Positions 5,638-7,317 of a DNA stretch of 7,317 bases are shown here, one piece after another. The notes beneath the pieces were generated by a model. The model was given only the letters and a program-made list of their open reading frames with translations, was not told the origin of the DNA and searched no databases. The DNA lies in NCBI GenBank assembly GCA_001804165.1, contig MHFL01000035.1:43900-51216 (forward strand), given 5' to 3'. Each line of letters opens with the position of its first letter. Within the stretch, counting starts at the first letter, position 1. This DNA is from Omnitrophica bacterium RIFCSPLOWO2_01_FULL_45_10. Its GTDB lineage: Bacteria > Omnitrophota > Gorgyraeia > 2-01-FULL-45-10. A program made the position numbers and the translations under genes.

Positions 5638-7317
5638 AATTTCACCTTCTTATCGAACACATATTTATTGAATATCTTAAACTCGTCTATGGAATCCGAG
5701 CCGAACCATGCCCGTATTGGCGCGTTAAATCCACTTTTTTTCTTATTCAGAACGAAATCCGGCAATACGCCTTTTAACGACTTCTTTAGGATATATTTTG
5801 TCCTCAGGCCTTTCATTTTAATTTCAGCCGGTATGGACGCCGCATAGCTGACGAGGTCGACATCAAGATATGGATTGCGCACCTCTATGCTGTTGCGCAT
5901 AGACGCCCTGTCTACCTTTACCATGATATCGTCGGCCAGCCACGTCATGGCGTCGACGTAAAGATTTTTGTCAAGCCAATGGATGTCCTTTACCCTGTCA
6001 TAATATTTTTTAAAAGTGCTGAACGGATCCGTATCATAAACCAGCTCCCTCTTGTCCTCTCCGAGCACGCCTATTCTTTCTTCAGGATGAAGCATTATCC
6101 GCCATAAATAATGGGCCTTTTCCGCAGAATGCAAACTGCCGTAAAAAAACTGCTTCTTTTTATACCTGAGGTCAAGTTTTGTCTGTCTTTTTGGGTTTCC
6201 TCTCAGCTTGGAGCCCACAAGCCAATTACGTATGAACAAAGGAAGCGCCTGCGCGTAAAAATAACATCTATCTGCCTTGTATGTCATATAGCCCGCGAAT
6301 ATCTCGTCCGCGCCGTCGCCCGACAGCGCTACTTTTACATACGAAGAAGTAAGCTTTGCCAACGCGAAGGTCGGAATGAGGGAGTTATCGGCAAAAGGTT
6401 CATCATGCGCGCCCAGGGCCTCGTCTATCAAGCCGCGGTTATCATCTATCCTACATATCTTGTTATGATGCGTGGTCCCTATCCATTTTGCAACCCGCTC
6501 GGCGGCATCTATTTCGTTATAACTTTTCTGGTCAAACCCTATACTGAAAGTATGCAGCTCCTCCCGATGGTATTTCTTCATGATACTGGATATCGAGCTT
6601 GAATCTACGCCGCCGCTTAAGAACGCGCCTATCGGGACGTCGCTTACCATGCGTTTTTTTACGGCTTCGTTAAGCAGTGTAAGCAGATTTACGGCGATGT
6701 CTTTTTCGCTCGCGCTCATCTTAACCCTGAACCTATCGGCATAATCCCAATATTGCGTTTTATACATCCGTTCTCCCGGATAGGATATCGTCATATGTGT
6801 CGCAGGCTCAAGCTTGAATACATCTTTATATAACGTCATAGGAGAAAGTATATACCCGAGCGCAAGATAAGAATTAAGCGCCTCGTAAGATATTTCTCTA
6901 GGGACATCGTCGTCACAGATAAGCGCGCCGAGCTCCGAGGCGAACGTCATTTTGTTACGGCTTTTATAATAATAAAGTGGTTTTTTCCCGAAACGATCTC
7001 TTGCCAAAAAAAGCTCTTTTTTTTCGTTATCCCAGATCGCGAAGGCAAACATGCCGTTAAATCTATTCAGGCATTCGGGGCCCCACTTTATGTATGAGTA
7101 AAGCACTACTTCAGTATCGGATGATGTGGAAAAATTGACGCCGATATCTACAAGCTCTCTCTTTAATTCATTAAAATTATAAACCTCGCCGTTATATACT
7201 ATAAAATAGCGTTTATCGTCGGACGCCATGGGCTGCCTTGCCCTTCTGGAAAGGTCAATTATCGAAAGCCTCCGGTGCCCCAACGCTATGTTCCCCAGAC
7301 TCACGACATCATGGTCG
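5634..7317 (-). CDS. asnB: Asparagine synthase (glutamine-hydrolysing) family amidotransferase, 5'-partial
   Basis: This enzyme takes ammonia from glutamine in an N-terminal class II glutaminase domain and uses ATP to activate a carboxylate in a C-terminal synthetase domain; the classic product is asparagine. The reading frame is open to the window edge (codons for D-H-D-V precede the GTG at 7304), so that GTG is not the start. Roughly 50-60 N-terminal residues, including the catalytic Cys, lie outside. Counting from the GTG codon, the glutaminase part shows GHRRLSIIDLS (9-19), YNGEVYN (37-43), SSDTEV (61-66) and ARDRFGKKPLYYY (101-113). The synthetase part shows the pyrophosphate loop SGGVDSS (230-236), DEPFAD (301-306), SGDGADE (328-334) and KVDRASM (463-469). 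The C-terminus ends at KKVKL soon after GFNAPIRAWF, shorter than usual. The stop overlaps the next start by 4 bases. In glycan clusters such proteins often amidate sugar acids rather than aspartate; that role here is inference. Confidence 0.95.
   Translation of the reverse strand, partial: DHDVVSLGNIALGHRRLSIIDLSRRARQPMASDDKRYFIVYNGEVYNFNELKRELVDIGVNFSTSSDTEVVLYSYIKWGPECLNRFNGMFAFAIWDNEKKELFLARDRFGKKPLYYYKSRNKMTFASELGALICDDDVPREISYEALNSYLALGYILSPMTLYKDVFKLEPATHMTISYPGERMYKTQYWDYADRFRVKMSASEKDIAVNLLTLLNEAVKKRMVSDVPIGAFLSGGVDSSSISSIMKKYHREELHTFSIGFDQKSYNEIDAAERVAKWIGTTHHNKICRIDDNRGLIDEALGAHDEPFADNSLIPTFALAKLTSSYVKVALSGDGADEIFAGYMTYKADRCYFYAQALPLFIRNWLVGSKLRGNPKRQTKLDLRYKKKQFFYGSLHSAEKAHYLWRIMLHPEERIGVLGEDKRELVYDTDPFSTFKKYYDRVKDIHWLDKNLYVDAMTWLADDIMVKVDRASMRNSIEVRNPYLDVDLVSYAASIPAEIKMKGLRTKYILKKSLKGVLPDFVLNKKKSGFNAPIRAWFGSDSIDEFKIFNKYVFDKKVKL
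5642..5650 (-). promoter_or_regulatory. Ribosome binding site deciding a GTG start
   Basis: AGAAGGTGA ends 4 bases before the GTG at 5637 and encodes the K-K-V-K end of the amidotransferase. It supports GTG as the start of the methyltransferase in a GTGA overlap. Confidence 0.65.

Noticed and set aside
5485..5847. 120-codon plus-strand open frame spanning the amidotransferase/methyltransferase junction
   Set aside because: Both genes on the opposite strand carry strong family motifs across this stretch, and the plus-strand product resembles nothing I know.
6111..6602. 163-codon open frame on the plus strand
   Set aside because: It lies wholly antisense to the well-conserved amidotransferase gene, has no recognisable motif and gives a composition unlike a real protein. 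It is a shadow frame.
7302..7304. GTG as the start of the asparagine synthase gene
   Set aside because: The frame stays open upstream to the window edge, and the N-terminal Cys and first glutaminase strands expected of the family would be missing.

Overview
The window is one compact block of seven genes, all read from the minus strand, so transcription runs from high to low coordinates. It looks like the inside of a surface-polysaccharide or glycolipid biosynthesis locus. In order of transcription the genes are: a glutamine-dependent asparagine synthase-type amidotransferase (5' end beyond the window), a class I SAM methyltransferase, a B12-binding radical SAM protein, a family 2 glycosyltransferase with two C-terminal membrane helices, a second B12-binding radical SAM protein, a second SAM methyltransferase, and the first 84 codons of a DegT/DnrJ/EryC1-type sugar aminotransferase that runs off the left edge.

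The genes are packed very tightly. Going downstream, the junctions are a 4-base overlap (GTGA), an 8-base overlap, a 4-base gap, a 4-base overlap (GTGA), a 4-base overlap (TTGA) and a 25-base gap. I see no internal promoter, terminator, tRNA, rRNA, CRISPR array, insertion sequence or notable repeat, and no stretch over 300 bases lacks a gene. This supports one polycistronic unit whose promoter and terminator both lie outside the window.

Working model (inference): the GT2 enzyme places a sugar on a polyprenyl-phosphate or similar membrane lipid carrier. The DegT enzyme makes an amino sugar. The amidotransferase turns a carboxylate, such as that of a uronic acid or an attached amino acid, into an amide. 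The two SAM methyltransferases and two cobalamin-type radical SAM enzymes add methyl groups or other modifications at O/N and unactivated C positions. The pathway's substrate cannot be read from this sequence.

The organism is a bacterium with base composition in the mid-40s percent GC by eye, free use of ATA isoleucine codons and several GTG/TTG starts. Clusters that mix B12-binding radical SAM proteins with glycosyltransferases, AsnB-like proteins and methyltransferases are common in uncultured, Gram-negative-type lineages such as Omnitrophota and in deltaproteobacterial groups. I would guess that kind of genome, with low confidence.
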